A DNA stretch of 64,000 nt, from positions 20,036,616 to 20,100,615 of the forward strand of contig NC_068338.1 of NCBI RefSeq assembly GCF_014633365.1, given 5' to 3'. The notes below the pieces were generated by a model that was not told where the DNA came from, made no database searches, and saw nothing but the letters and a program-made list of their open reading frames with translations. Made by a program: the position numbers and the translations under genes. This document shows positions 1-11,322 of the stretch, piece after piece. Each line of letters opens with the position of its first letter. The stretch's first letter is position 1. The DNA is from Diospyros lotus (taxonomy: Eukaryota; Streptophyta; Magnoliopsida; Ericales; Ebenaceae).

Positions 1-370
1 TCGCTTTACGAGTTCTGGATCTTTGGTGGAGGCTGGACCTTCCTTGACGAGGTCGTCCGGGCCTTCTTGGCCTTGGGTGATTGGGCCGGTCTATCGGACC
101 GAGTCTGGCCCATGCGGGGTGATGCGGGAAATACATATAACAAAAATGATGAAGAAACTAAAGCTGATCTTTGAATTCTTCATACTCCTTCCTTAAGAAA
201 AAAAGTTCTCAAAAGCATATATCTTCTTTTAGCAAAAAGAGAGAATGTTTTTACTTTCATATTCTTTTTATCTCTTTTTTTTCTTTATGAGAAGCCATTT
301 CTCTATTTAAATTTGAATATGTCACAACTTTTTAAAGTGTTTCAATTGTAAACTTTACTTCACTTATCTT
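1..370. other. Unassigned flank, probably gypsy internal debris
   Basis: No gene is recognised. It adjoins the minus-strand gypsy gag remnant on its right and may be the decayed continuation of that element, but no motif supports this. The first 120 bases are GC-richer than the AT-rich stretch that follows. Confidence 0.3.
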
Positions 371-1187
371 ATCATGGTTAGTGCTTGAGCCCATAAAAAA
401 CATAGTGTAAAAGGTTTCAGCTGATCCTTACAAAAGTTGTAGACCCTCTGCTCATCGTTATACTTGAGCCCATCTTCATACTTCCCTGCTGCAGTTCAAT
501 GAACTCGTAGACCCTTTGCTCAAGAACTCACTCAGGAATGTAGGTCTCGCAAAATAATATCTCAAACTCAACCCACGATGGCACTCGGTCTGTAAACCGC
601 TGCCTAGTCATCTCCCACCAGCATCACCCTTCAGAAGGAAGGTTCCCAACTGCACCTTCTGACCCTCTATACAGTCCATAGGTCGCATATGTTTCTTCAT
701 TTCCAATTGTTAATTCTATGCTTCTACTGCATCTACACCTCCCCTAAACTCGAGTGGATGTAGAACCATAAAGTTCTTGAGAAGTGTGCCCCCAAAGTTG
801 CCCTTGGCACTAGATGTCTCTAAGCAAGATACTTGACCTGGATTATGGTGCTCTTGATCATGTTGCACATTCCTCAACTACGTTGCAGCTAATACGTCCA
901 TTGCTGGCAAGATAGCTGCCAAGGTATCCTGCATCTCCAGAGTACCCTGCGGTCGCGTCCCACTAGCATTTCCAAGCACCTCAGGAGGGGGAGTATCCTA
1001 CCCACTATTCACATGGCGTGGTCGTCCTTTACGAGTATTCATGCTTCTTACATAAAAACAATACTTAGAGACAAAATACAACTTCAAATATTAACTCAAT
1101 ACCAAAACAATCTAACTCTACCCGATAACCTGGGTGTACAGGGATAACTTGACCTAAATAACCCAAACTCGCTCTGATACCAACAAA
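371..1187 (-). mobile_element. Ty3/gypsy gag remnant, 5' internal region
   Basis: Read on the minus strand, a primer-binding site beside the LTR is followed by a start codon at about 1042 and a gag-like text opening MNTRKGRPRHVNSG. Further on come FMVLHPLEFRGG and WLLEMEK-like words and the gypsy gag pattern KGDAGG, all broken by in-frame stops and shifts. In plant gypsy elements Gag packages the RNA. Here it is only a fossil. Pol is not seen, so the element is truncated or continues beyond the window. Confidence 0.6.
1171..1182 (-). other. tRNA-Met primer-binding site of the left gypsy element
   Basis: The minus strand reads TGGTATCAGAGC, the standard plant LTR-retrotransposon site complementary to the 3' end of initiator tRNA-Met. 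It lies a few bases inside the LTR end at 1188 and fixes the element's orientation as minus. Confidence 0.75.
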
Positions 1188-1560
1188 TGTAAGGCCCTCA
1201 CCCAAGTCACCAAAGAAACCAGAGCAGGTGCCCTACTAAAATAGAGACAACCTGGGCCTGAAAGAACCTGTCATGCAAGCAACTAATAAAGGAAACTTGT
1301 TATCCCGACATGAATATCCAAACCACAACTTATTATACAGCAACTGATCTCTAGGCCTACATAGCCTAGGCATGCAAAACATACATCATGGGCACACCGG
1401 CCACAAAATACAACACAATCCATATAGACTCAAATAAATTGAAGAAATATACAATCTGGAAGTAACAAAATGCACAAAAAGAAACCCCCAGGCTAACAAC
1501 TATTAGGTATGCATGGCTCTATACACTTCCTAACCAAGAAGTCGGGAACTACTAGACTCA
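1188..1560 (-). mobile_element. Gypsy LTR, 3' part of the 5' LTR (minus orientation)
   Basis: This is the LTR end adjoining the primer-binding site. It reads CTTACA at its terminus on the minus strand. The same sequence occurs inverted at 4341-4690 with a few differences per hundred bases by eye, which supports it as a repeat-family end. The LTR probably continues beyond 1560, but its other end could not be found. Confidence 0.6.
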
Positions 1561-3034
1561 CCCCTAACCAAGTCCTTGCCTTTACTTGGAATGAAGAGAA
1601 AACAAGATGAGTCCAAATGACTCTACAAGCTCATAAAGAAAAGAAAGACGGATAGAGTATGTGCTAAGAGTAAACCTGCATCTCAAGTGCATAACAAACC
1701 GAAACTCATGCATAACATGCCATGCAATTTCATAAATTGATACAGGTACCAATTGTAGAAGTAATAATGCTCACATACAGGATTTTGGGGCTCAGATAAG
1801 AAATAAACTAGTACCCAAGTCCTTATAACAAACCTGTTACTATCCTGAAGGTAGACTGTACCTATACTACGAGCCGAAGCTTACTTGGGCGAGAGCTACC
1901 ACACCCGCTGGCACGCATAAGTGTCCAAGATAAAAATTGGGCATGCGGGGGGTCCCTAAATGACTCGATTCTAAAGACCAGACACCATACAACTGTATCT
2001 CAAAACTGACACCATGACTCGTGTAGATGCAACAAATAAGGGATAGCGTAGTAGACTGGACAGGATATAAAGCCCTCATAAGCCAAGCATCCCGCTAAGC
2101 CTCACCCAACTAGTAAAGCACACCAAATGCAAATGTTCGTCCTTAACAACTAATAAATAAATACCATGGTCGTGTGACAAGCACTCAGATCTGATATGCC
2201 ACCATAATATATAAACCTGACCCTACATACATAACATACATTTGAAATACACAAAGGTGTTTAATTAGTTAGAACAAGAAAAATAGTGTTATAAAACATA
2301 CAACTATCCCTTATGGACATTAACTAGCTTCTGTCCCGAAGGTACCTATCTTCATTCATTTTAGAAGGTAGGGAGTGAACAAGCCCCCTAGAAACAAGTG
2401 AGGCTTCATAAGTGTGACTACCCAGGTCCTCAAATTTACTAAGTTGGAATATATATATACATGTATACTCTCCTAAAAAGAGACAATTACTCTTATGAAA
2501 GGAAGGATGCCTTTAACTTAAACATTATAGGAAAACATCTCCCTTATCTACCAACTCCGTAATTATTATGCTATTATATATATATAATATAATATAATAA
2601 AAGGGCCAATATAGATGATATTCAGGTACATGTCTTACCTATGTTATTTTATGTTATTATATGCACATAAAGTAACATAAAAAGTATTTTACATATACTT
2701 TTTATTTTATTTTATCTTATACATATATATATATTCCTTTTCCAGCTTTCTCATCACCCAAAAAAGGACAAAACATAGGATATGTAATTATAGATATATA
2801 AGCAATTGTGAGGAAGAAAAGTCCAACACAAAGCAAAACCATTAAAGATATAATCGGCCACTCCTTAGCTATACATGAGGATTCATAGGAAATTGTTACT
2901 TCACCATAATTATTTAGATACATATATAATGTTATTTACAAGTAATTATATATATAATTATATAAGTATATCTTATAATTGCATTCCTTCTAGATTTACG
3001 AACAACCCCAAATTAACTTGGAAAATTTTTTAGA
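1561..3034. other. Unassigned repeat-like, AT-rich stretch
   Basis: No coding sequence is supported. It may be the body of the long gypsy LTR that ends at 1188. From about 2440 to 2990 it is very AT-rich with short TA runs. Confidence 0.3.
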
Positions 3035-3177
3035 GCCAGATAGGTTTACAAAATGGGGGTTAAAAGACTAAAATGCCTTCATCCACATTGCATTGCACTT
3101 TTTTCAATACAATATGAGATAGGGAATTTTAATCTTTTAACCCCCATTCTATAAGGTTGTCTATCAACCTGTCTGGC
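3035..3177. mobile_element. MITE with long terminal inverted repeats
   Basis: The left end begins GCCAGATAGGTTT and runs into a block containing GGGGGTTAAAAGACTAAAA. The reverse complement of the right end begins GCCAGACAGGTTG and contains GGGGGTTAAAAGATTAAAA. The two arms cover most of the 143 bp, so it can fold into a hairpin. No protein is encoded and the superfamily is not assigned, because no clear target-site duplication was found. Confidence 0.6.
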
Positions 3178-3593
3178 CTTGTAGAATGACTCAATTAACT
3201 TAAGCCTTCCACCAACAGCAACCCAATCCAGTTGACTGAATTTAAAAAGAAAAAAACTTTATAATCTTGGCAACAACAACTACTCTAAGAGGGATTGAAC
3301 ATAAGAAAATCAAGGATTTAAACTTGAAAGACCTCTTCCAAAAACTGAACTTACGCTTGCATACTTATATATGTGTGTGTGTGTGTGTGTAGGCAAATAA
3401 GGGACTCATGGATGACATTGTGCTCGGCCCCCAACAATTCAAACCTTCCCACCTTAAAACAATGTAGACTTGATTGAAAGAATAATGGAAAGAAGAAAAA
3501 GGAAACTTGTTGCACCCTTGGCCAAATAAAGACTCTGCTACTCGAAATTATATATATATATATAAATATAAATATGTATATATAGTCGCGAAC
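3178..3593. other. Unassigned, with two microsatellites
   Basis: It contains a (TG)n run at about 3371-3391 and a TA-rich run at about 3548-3585. Nothing coding is supported. Confidence 0.4.
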
Positions 3594-3735
3594 CACTTGG
3601 AATCAATGCACATAAACTACAGCTCACCCTCCCCATCCAAGATTTTACACAACTAGCTTGGAAATCAAAGGTAGCTGGGAGGAGAAGAGCTTGCCTGTGA
3701 CACCTAAAGACAACAAAACCCAAAAGCTTTACTGT
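3594..3735 (+). repeat. Left arm of a large inverted repeat
   Basis: About 140 bp here match the reverse complement of 4202-4340 with only scattered differences, for example around AAACTACAGCTCACCCTCCC and CTAAAGACAACAAAACCCAA. The spacer is about 466 bp and holds a gypsy gag fragment. Confidence 0.7.
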
Positions 3736-4059
3736 TCATCTTCTTTTTCCTTTCGTCCCTGTAACTTCCTCTGTTTTTTTTTTCCCTTTTTTTTTCTTCT
3801 TCTTCACGACTTCTTCTTATCCCTTATGCCAATTGAAAATCCTCCTCTCAACCTACTAACATCTATCTTATATATACTATGAACCTAATCCACATGATAG
3901 AAACACGTGGGTGGATCTTCTGAACATCGTCCACTACCCACCGCACCGATCGACCTACACGAAAATGGCTTGGGAGTTCGCAGCCCACTACGGAAGTGGG
4001 GATCATCCGGATGGAGGAGGGTACATCTGAATACCCTTGGCTCATCCGGATACCATGCT

Positions 4060-4197
4060 AAACCCTTCTCAAGAACTTTATGGCTCTACATCCACCTGAG
4101 TTCAAGGAGGTGCAGATGCAATAGAAGTAGAGAATTGGTTATTGGAAATGGAGAAGCATATGTGACCTATGGACTGTATAAAGGGTTAAAAGGTAAA
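4060..4197 (+). mobile_element. Gypsy gag fragment, plus orientation
   Basis: The stretch with TTTATGGCTCTACATCCACC and TGGAAATGGAGAAGCATATG matches the minus-strand gag at about 660-790, in the opposite orientation. It lies in the loop of the inverted repeat, out of the usual order relative to the LTR end on its right, so the locus is rearranged. Confidence 0.55.
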
Positions 4198-4201
4198 CAT
4201 T

Positions 4202-4340
4202 GAAGCTTTTGGGTTTTGTTGTCTTTAGGCGTCACATGAAAGCTCTTCTCCTCCCAACTACCTTTGATTTCCAAGCTAGTTGTGTATAATCTTGGATAGG
4301 GAGGGTGAGCTGTAGTTTATGTGCGTTGATTCCGTGTAGT
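4202..4340 (-). repeat. Right arm of a large inverted repeat
   Basis: This is the reverse-complement partner of 3594-3735. It runs straight into the inverted LTR copy starting at about 4341. Confidence 0.7.
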
Positions 4341-4701
4341 TCCTAACTTCTTGGTTAGCGGTGTACAAGGCCATGCAGACCTAGCAGTTGTCAACCTGGG
4401 GGTTTCTTTTTGTGAATTTTGTCGCTTTCGGATTGCATATTTCTTCAGTTTATTCGGGTCTGTATGGATTATGTTGTATTTTGTGGCCGGTGATGTATGT
4501 TATGCATGCCAAAGCTATGTAGGCCTAGAGATCAGTTGTTATATAATAGGTTGTGGTTTGAATATTCATGCCGGGATGACAAGTTTCCTTTATCATTTAC
4601 TTGAATGACAGGTTCTTTCAGGCCCAAGTTGTCTCTATTTTAGTAGGGCACCCCCTTTGGTTCTTTGGGGGACCTGGGTGGGGCCTTACATTTGTTGGTA
4701 T
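4341..4701 (+). mobile_element. Gypsy LTR end with first bases of a primer-binding site
   Basis: This is the plus-strand copy of the LTR end seen inverted at 1188-1560. It ends in CTTACA at about 4690. The next bases, TTTGTTGGTAT, are the start of a tRNA-Met primer-binding site, which is lost after 4701. So this is the stump of a 5' LTR with an internal deletion, not a clean solo LTR. Confidence 0.6.
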
Positions 4702-5004
4702 ACCTCTCTGTAAGATAATTTCCTCTCTTACAAACACTCAATATATATATATATAAGCAAGAGACAATTGGAAATGGGTGTAGATACGTGGCAAGAAAGG
4801 AGGAGAAATTCCTGACATTCCTCTTGAAAAGCTGCGATCTGAGTTGAGAAAATGGCCTGGGAACTCATTAAAGAAGAAGAAGAAGAAGAAGAAGAAAAGG
4901 GTTTAATTCTCAGTGCAGACAAGCTCCTCATTCCTTCTTTTGCAAGTTCTTTCTCCTTCTTCCCTCTTCGTGCAAGTACCTTCCTACCTACTTCCATATG
5001 TGGT
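4702..5004. other. Unassigned, with simple repeats
   Basis: A (TA)n run lies at about 4741-4755 and a GAA-type run at about 4870-4897. The reading frames across them are simple-repeat artefacts. Confidence 0.4.
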
Positions 5005-6938
5005 CTCCTCAAAACATTGTGCTTTCTCACCTTTGAACATAGCTTTAATACACCCCCCCCCCCCAAAAAAAAAAAAAAAAAAAAAACACTTATATTATTT
5101 TCTAACCATTCTTGAGAATAACACATCTAGCTAGAACTAAGTAAATCCCATTAACTAATTTAGAAAAGATCATTAAAATAGTGTTCTACCTCTTCAAGAA
5201 ACCTCGACGTTTCTCTCTCAATCTCCTTGCTCAATGAAAGCTAAAAAATAAGGGTGAAATCAAATTCATTGCTATTTTTTTTATGTCAAAATGAATTGAC
5301 TACTCAGTGACCAAATCATTTACTCCATACTTTGATAGATCTTTTGGAGAACTAAGTAATTGGTGTTCCAAGATGTGAAGTGGAAAAGAAGGGAAATCAT
5401 GGTTGGGGTCTTGAATAAGAGGGCATTTTCATTTATTATTTTTTTAAGTAATAAGAATATGCATGTATGTGTGTGGGGATGGGGGATGGGGGGTGTTAAG
5501 CCATATCTAGCTCTCATTTAAACTTACATGGAACAAAAGAAAGGGAAAATCAAATTAGACAGCTTGTAGGTGGTTTCCCTTACTATTTCAAACATTGTTC
5601 TCATATTTCCCACATTCTATCTTTTCTTATCACCTTAGACTTGCTAAGCACAAAAACATGTTCTCATTAGGTCAAGATTTAACCCAAAGTTTAGGGCTTA
5701 ACTCACTTCGAGCCTAAGTTTCATCCCAATGCTTAATCATGTTCTTTTTGTGTGTGTGTGTGTGTGTGAAAATCAACCACTTTAATCCTAATTTCAACTC
5801 TCAAATGATCATTTCATCAATCCAACACCATCAACAAATGGCTAAATTTATGAGAGATGTGTTTAAATTTTTGTGGCTAAATTCAAAGAAATGAACCTCT
5901 ACTTGTGTTTTCAATTAAACAATAGCTAGCTAATCCTTTCAACTTTAGGAGACTTAGTTTCTAAACTAATCCCTTGATTTTGAAATGTAATAATATATCT
6001 AAGTCTTGGTAAATCATCCTTCCAAAAAGTTAGTTTCAAAACTAAAAGTTGTGGTTTAGAAATTTACCTACATTTCAACTTTCTATACACCATAGAGTTG
6101 AAACTTTTATATCTAATTTTGAAACATAGTCCTTTAATTTTGGAATTTTAATAGTTTTTATCTGTCGAATTTATCCCGCAAGTGGAAGGGTCATGACAAA
6201 TAATATAATGATAAGTAGAGTGTCGTATCCACGAGAATTGACTATTGATTTTCACTTTAACCACACTTAACTTAGATAAGACACACACAATTATAGGGTA
6301 ATTAACAGTTGGTTCTATACTCAATAATCTACGACACTAGGGTTTATGAATCCACCATTGTTCTTAATATGGTTTAATCCTTCACTACTCGAATTTTCTA
6401 CTTCTTGTCTTGAGTTGAAAATCGTTGATCCTATGCCAACCGATAGCCTCTCTCAATAGTTATCCGATTCTATGCATTTATATATAAGATTAATTATCTC
6501 TTATCAACCTACAAATATATAAACATGCATTCAATCTTAATGATCATCCCAATATGATTTCACAAGGCATAATAATATCTCTATCTATTATAGGATCTTA
6601 TGTTGCTTATTACCATGTGCTAAATTCATATTAGATTTCTCGAAAGCAATATAAATCACAAACACGTTTTAATGGTGATCAAGCATCAAAACGAATTTAG
6701 AGTATAATAAAAATCAATCTAGAAGATAAGAATACAACAAAAACAAACAATGTCAAACTAAACCAATAAGAAATGAGGTTTTATCATTCACCCTAGTTAT
6801 AAAACACTTAGCCATACATGATTTCAATAGATAAAAGAGTAACAAAGATTGAAAATCATGATCTAGGATATGAGAAAGAACAGAGAAATACAACCCAGCT
6901 CTTGAGTTTTCTTCAAAAATGTCTCATTCCTCCTTCAA
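5005..6938. repeat. 1.9 kb direct repeat, copy 1
   Basis: From CTCCTCAAAACATTGTGCTT to the CTCATTCCTCCTTCA words at about 6930, this stretch is repeated in direct orientation at 11323-13295. Copy 1 lacks about 65 bp present in copy 2 at about 12615-12680. It includes a C-tract followed by an A-tract near 5052-5086 and a (TG)n near 5748-5768. No coding sequence, primer site or inverted ends were found. It behaves as a dispersed non-coding repeat, perhaps a non-autonomous LTR derivative. Confidence 0.7.
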
Positions 6939-7541
6939 CTTGATTGTGCCTCATTCCATCCATGGCTACTCTTGAGTTATGAAGAATGAGTCTTTATATA
7001 GTGCTTGTTAGGGTTTCAGAGTTGTGTACTAGAAAGATGTCCATCACCGATATCAATTTGGAAGAAAACAAGCCCAAAACTCACTTTCAAACAAAGCTAT
7101 GTGCCCTACTGTAGTCCTACCGCAAAATGGATGTCGCTGCAGGACCGTGAGCTCCAGCAAATGTTTCCAACTACGGTAAGACTATGAACTCCAGTAACCT
7201 TATAACGGCCCAGATTGTCACTACAATTTTTATTTACAACAACGGAAATAAATTGATTAAAATTACACATTGTAGGGGCTTTTACCCACACATCATAGAG
7301 TCAACTAAACAAATCTAACAAACACCCTATTTGAGCTCATGTCTACACTTACCTCCAAAGATCTTTTAGGTCAAGAGAGCCCCGTACACATAGCTATCGG
7401 CAAGGATCTGACACCATTGAATCCGACCTCGAACTTTTCCTTCCTCAACTTGGAATGATGTTAAAAACAAGGTGAACCACAAGGCTCAGTAAGCATACTT
7501 GAATTAAATGGGCATCATAGGAAATTTTGTCATGGAAGAAT
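6939..7541. other. Unassigned stretch left of the copia LTR
   Basis: No coding sequence is supported. It may be part of another LTR interrupted by the copia sequence to its right, with 9641-10689 as the other part, but I found no target-site duplication to prove this. Confidence 0.25.
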
Positions 7542-8897
7542 TGTTAGATTGAGAGGTGCTATGGCACACACCAAGAGAGGGGTGAATTGGATATTTTAAA
7601 ATTTTATTTAAACTTGAAAAACCTTTTGATACAAATTGAGGTTTTAGGACTTAAAAACGTGAAGTATATAAAATGACAGATGTAAGTTTACAAAGAAAAA
7701 TATGTGAACCAACTGAGGAAAAATGAAATACTTGGAAAGATTAATAAATCAAGAAGCACAAGCACAAGAAACACAAGGATTTATAGTGGTTTGGCTTAAC
7801 TCAAGCCTAATCCACTACCTTAGCTCCTCACTAAGGATTTTTCAAACCATCCACTATCAACTCCTTACTCAACCCAAATAGGTCCTCTAGTCTGAGACTA
7901 GGAATTACAACCTCCCACTCAAATGGGCCCTCTAGCTACACAAACTAGGAAAATAATAACGATACAAATGAAAGAGAGAAGCTAAGAGTTAACACTCTTA
8001 GTTACAATTTCTCTCACAATGAAAACAAGGCTTAATAATAAATTTACAATGATAGAACAACGAAGCCTTGGAGAAAAAATACAACAGTGAAAGCGCAAAT
8101 ATTATAAGCTCGAGTAAAAATGATTTGAACTCTTTAGATCAATTCGTTCCCATCCATTAGCCTTCTCTTGATCATCCATAACTTGTATTTATAAGCTTCC
8201 CAAGAGATTGAAGAGAAATGTAACCGTTTGTGACCGTTGGGATTGAAAAACTAGCCGTTGGAAGCTTTCTGCAAAAGATATAGTCAACAGAAGAAAATGC
8301 ATAGTCGATTATTTTTACAAGTAAAACAAGACATAGTCGACAGACAAGAAGGCATAGTCGACTATCTTATAACACAAATTTTCCATAGTCGACAAACACA
8401 AAAACATAGTCGACAGATGCAAAAATATGAAGAGGATTTTGAATTTTATGAACAAAAATAGTCGATAGATAGTCGACAGATGAAAAGCCATAGTCGACTA
8501 TCTTTACATGATAGTCGACAGATCAAAAAATAGTCGACAGAAGCCTTAAATAGTCGACAGATCAAATCAGCATAGTCGACTATTTTCAGGCATAGTTAAC
8601 AGAATGAACCACATAGTCGACTATCCATTTTGAAAAAATGAAAACTTAACATATCCTCATTTCGATTCTTTTGAAGGCAAGTTGAGATAATTAAAAACAT
8701 ATTTATTTTGAATCTAAACACACTCAACCACACTTCAACATTTCTCTTATATAAATTTTCATAACTTTGCTTCAAGGAGATTTAAAGATTGTTTTTCACA
8801 AACTTATCCATAAATATTTACTCATAAAGATTTAGAGATTGATTTTCATATAGTCATTATCAAAACCACTATTTTATTATCTAAGAGTAAAATATCA
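7542..8897 (-). mobile_element. Copia (Sirevirus-like) LTR, minus orientation
   Basis: On the minus strand the sequence starts TGATATTTTACTC directly after a polypurine tract and ends AATCTAACA. Near its 3' end it has the CAATTCACCCCTC word common in plant copia LTRs. About 1.35 kb fits a long Sirevirus-type LTR. It carries a dense cluster of GTCGAC palindromes. It is best read as the 3' LTR of an element whose internal region to the right is mostly deleted. Confidence 0.5.
8270..8625. repeat. Cluster of TAGTCGAC/GTCGACTA motifs
   Basis: About a dozen copies of the hexamer palindrome GTCGAC, most within CATAGTCGACTATC or ATAGTCGACAGA, fall within 360 bp with irregular spacing of 15-50 bp. 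They lie inside the copia LTR. A smaller cluster of the same hexamer occurs at about 36045-36115 in another copia LTR. Such repeats in an LTR may be regulatory, but this is inference. Confidence 0.7.
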
Positions 8898-9262
8898 ATC
8901 TCCCCATTTTTGATGATGACGAAACCAAATATGAAAATCAATTCATTTATTTTATCTCCCCCTTTTTGTCAAAATAAAAAAGATTAATACTCCCATTTTT
9001 TTGGAACATACTGAGAGCAAATAAAAAGAGGCTCCACCGAAAACCAAAACCTCATAGAAATCATTCATCAATTTAAGCATATATTCAGATGCAAGCATTC
9101 ATTGGCAAGACTAAAATGTCAATATTTATCCATATTTTAGAAACTCGAAAGCAAACATCCAAGACTGCCAAGATAAGCATACTTATATCAAAAGATTTGT
9201 TCTCCCCCTTGATCAAAGCATAAAAATTGAAAATCATTTTAACATTATAACTCCCCCTTAAT
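8898..9262 (-). other. Multiplied polypurine tracts upstream of a 3' LTR
   Basis: On the minus strand, AAGGGGGAG-type purine tracts recur at about 9251-9260, 9201-9210, 8954-8966, 8989-8998 (weaker) and 8898-8912, the last adjoining the LTR start. Repeated polypurine tracts before the 3' LTR are a reported Sirevirus feature. Normally the tract primes plus-strand DNA synthesis. Confidence 0.5.
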
Positions 9263-9306
9263 TTTAGAAACCAATATAAGTTTTCAACAAAATCATAAAG
9301 CCACAC

Positions 9307-9640
9307 TTATAACTCAAGATCATCAAAACTTATAAACACAGAGAGTTTAGGGATAGAAAATATACCACCAAGATTAAATTTAGCAAACTCTTTTACTCTT
9401 GGTTGGTAGAATGAGGAATGATCTTTTTGTTTACTTTCTTTTTTCTTCATGCTTGATTCATTCATAAAGATTTTTCCTTGAATTTCATTTGAATGACAAG
9501 CAACCTGCAAAGATAAATCATTCACAAGCTTTTGGTGCCCAAACCACTTTGGGTTCACCAATGTTAACATGGAGCTCCTCCTTAGGAACCCAAATTTGTT
9601 TAAGCTTATGTGGATTGTTTCCTATGAAACTTTTATGTTC
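9307..9640 (-). pseudogene. Copia internal fragment, probable gag end
   Basis: On the minus strand the frame near 9540-9620 reads KIWVPKEELHVNIGEPK and then VVWAPK. This resembles the K-I-W-V-P-K word found between Gag and protease in some plant copia elements. It is followed within 300 bp by the polypurine tracts, so nearly all of pol is missing. The assignment rests on this short motif only. Confidence 0.35.
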
Positions 9641-10689
9641 AAAATGATACCAAGGAGACTTCCAACATACGTACTCACGTCATGTCTTAAAATATTGCAT
9701 ATGTTCGTTATACTTTACGTTATGTGCCCATGTCAGGCACTAGGTTCACATGGCACATATTCATAATTATGGAAATGGCCAATTGGGCCTAGTTCATATG
9801 ATATGGCGTGTCCCACCATACATGTCATGTTCACATTGTTTTTCATGTCGTATACCCTATGTTATGGTTTATTTCATATGTAACACAAGCCAATGCTCAT
9901 GAAACACAAGTGGCCCTTAGGCTTACACATGTCAATATGATCAACAATATCATATTTAATATCAAAACCCATAATACTCATCAACCATACGTCACCCTCT
10001 TTGACATGGCATCACAACCCTAGCCTGCCAGAATGTCACTGGCACAGCGATAACAGTGCCCTCGCTCAGAGGTCAAGGAGACAAATACCATCATGTAGAA
10101 ATAAATTCACTTAATACACATATATACAATGCCATGCATGATCACACGCTTCTCCATATTTTATGCAACACATCGGTATACTCATGTTTGGATGGTCCCG
10201 ATATACTTATGGCATTGGGCTACGACCCAATATTTGCAGGTTAACATGTTGAAATTTCATCTGATTTCGGGGTCAATTTATGAACCCTTATATGGCATAA
10301 ATATTTGTATCACCTCACTTTCGGTATTAAGGATAACACTCGTCGTTACATCACATAATAGACTAGTCTCGGATATTTGATAATATTAAAGATTAGATGG
10401 AAGCTGGTCAATTCAATTGACCGCCACAACCCTATAGAACAACCATGCGGACACACTCGTATTGCTATAACCACACTGAGTCTCCCTAACTCTCTAAGAA
10501 CTTAGCCCCACATCGATTCGGCATCATTCCTAAAGAAATAAGGGTAATACAAAGTCTCGTGATAATTAAAAATAAATATCACCAAGAGTCACATATTTAA
10601 TTTAAATCCACTATCCACAGACTCAACAGCAACTCGTATATTATAAAAGTGGTTACCATACGTATTTATATAATTAATGTGTGAAATCA
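9641..10689. other. Unassigned repeat-like stretch
   Basis: No coding sequence is supported: the frames are short and lack recognisable motifs. It could be part of a gypsy LTR, but no ends were found. Confidence 0.25.
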
Positions 10690-11125
10690 AATCATAGTAA
10701 GGAAGGGAATAAAATATGAAAAACAACGGAAACTTGCGTAGGGATTAAAGAGCACGTAGAGAGGGTATGAAACCTACCTTTTAATAGAAGATCCCAATCT
10801 TTTTGCTCACCCGTTGCTAAAATTAGTATTTTTACTAAAACACTAAAATCACTGTCTAAGATTTATCCAGAAAGCTGACGCCATGACTCTGAGTTCCTTA
10901 AATAAAAATTTAATATATTTAATTATAAAATTTATTTATTATCAATATTATCTTAAATATCTTTCATTTAATTCTAATTATTTTTACTCACCTAAGACCC
11001 GCTGTATAATTTTCCTCCCAGTTTCCTCTTAATGTCCTCCTCTTCCAGCCGCTGCTCGTGCTTCTTCTTCTTCCCCATATCTTCTTCATTCCAATTTCAT
11101 CTTCAATACTCCCTCGACTTACCTA
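10690..11125. repeat. 430 bp direct repeat A, copy 1
   Basis: It matches 13294-13733 in direct orientation, both ending at CTCCCTCGACTT. The two copies flank copy 2 of the 1.9 kb repeat plus about 200 bp. The pair could be LTR-like or the result of a local duplication. Confidence 0.65.
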
Positions 11126-11322
11126 ATCATGACATGTAGAAGCTTAAACACCTCCAAAATAGAGCAATAGTGCACCATTTTGCCCTATTTTATAGATTAA
11201 TCCCTATTTTATAGATTAATCCCATTAACATTAAAATCCAACCATAGTTCATAAGTATTTTACTAACCAAGACCAAGTTATCTTCACTTACCTTGTGAAG
11301 AAATCCCAAGAACAACTTCAAA

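Noticed and set aside
4852..5126. Open frames rich in Glu or Lys/Pro
   Set aside because: They run through GAA, C and A simple repeats, with no domain or start context.
8270..8625. CRISPR-like array
   Set aside because: The repeated unit is only 6-14 bp, spacing is irregular, spacers are not of constant length and the context is a plant LTR.
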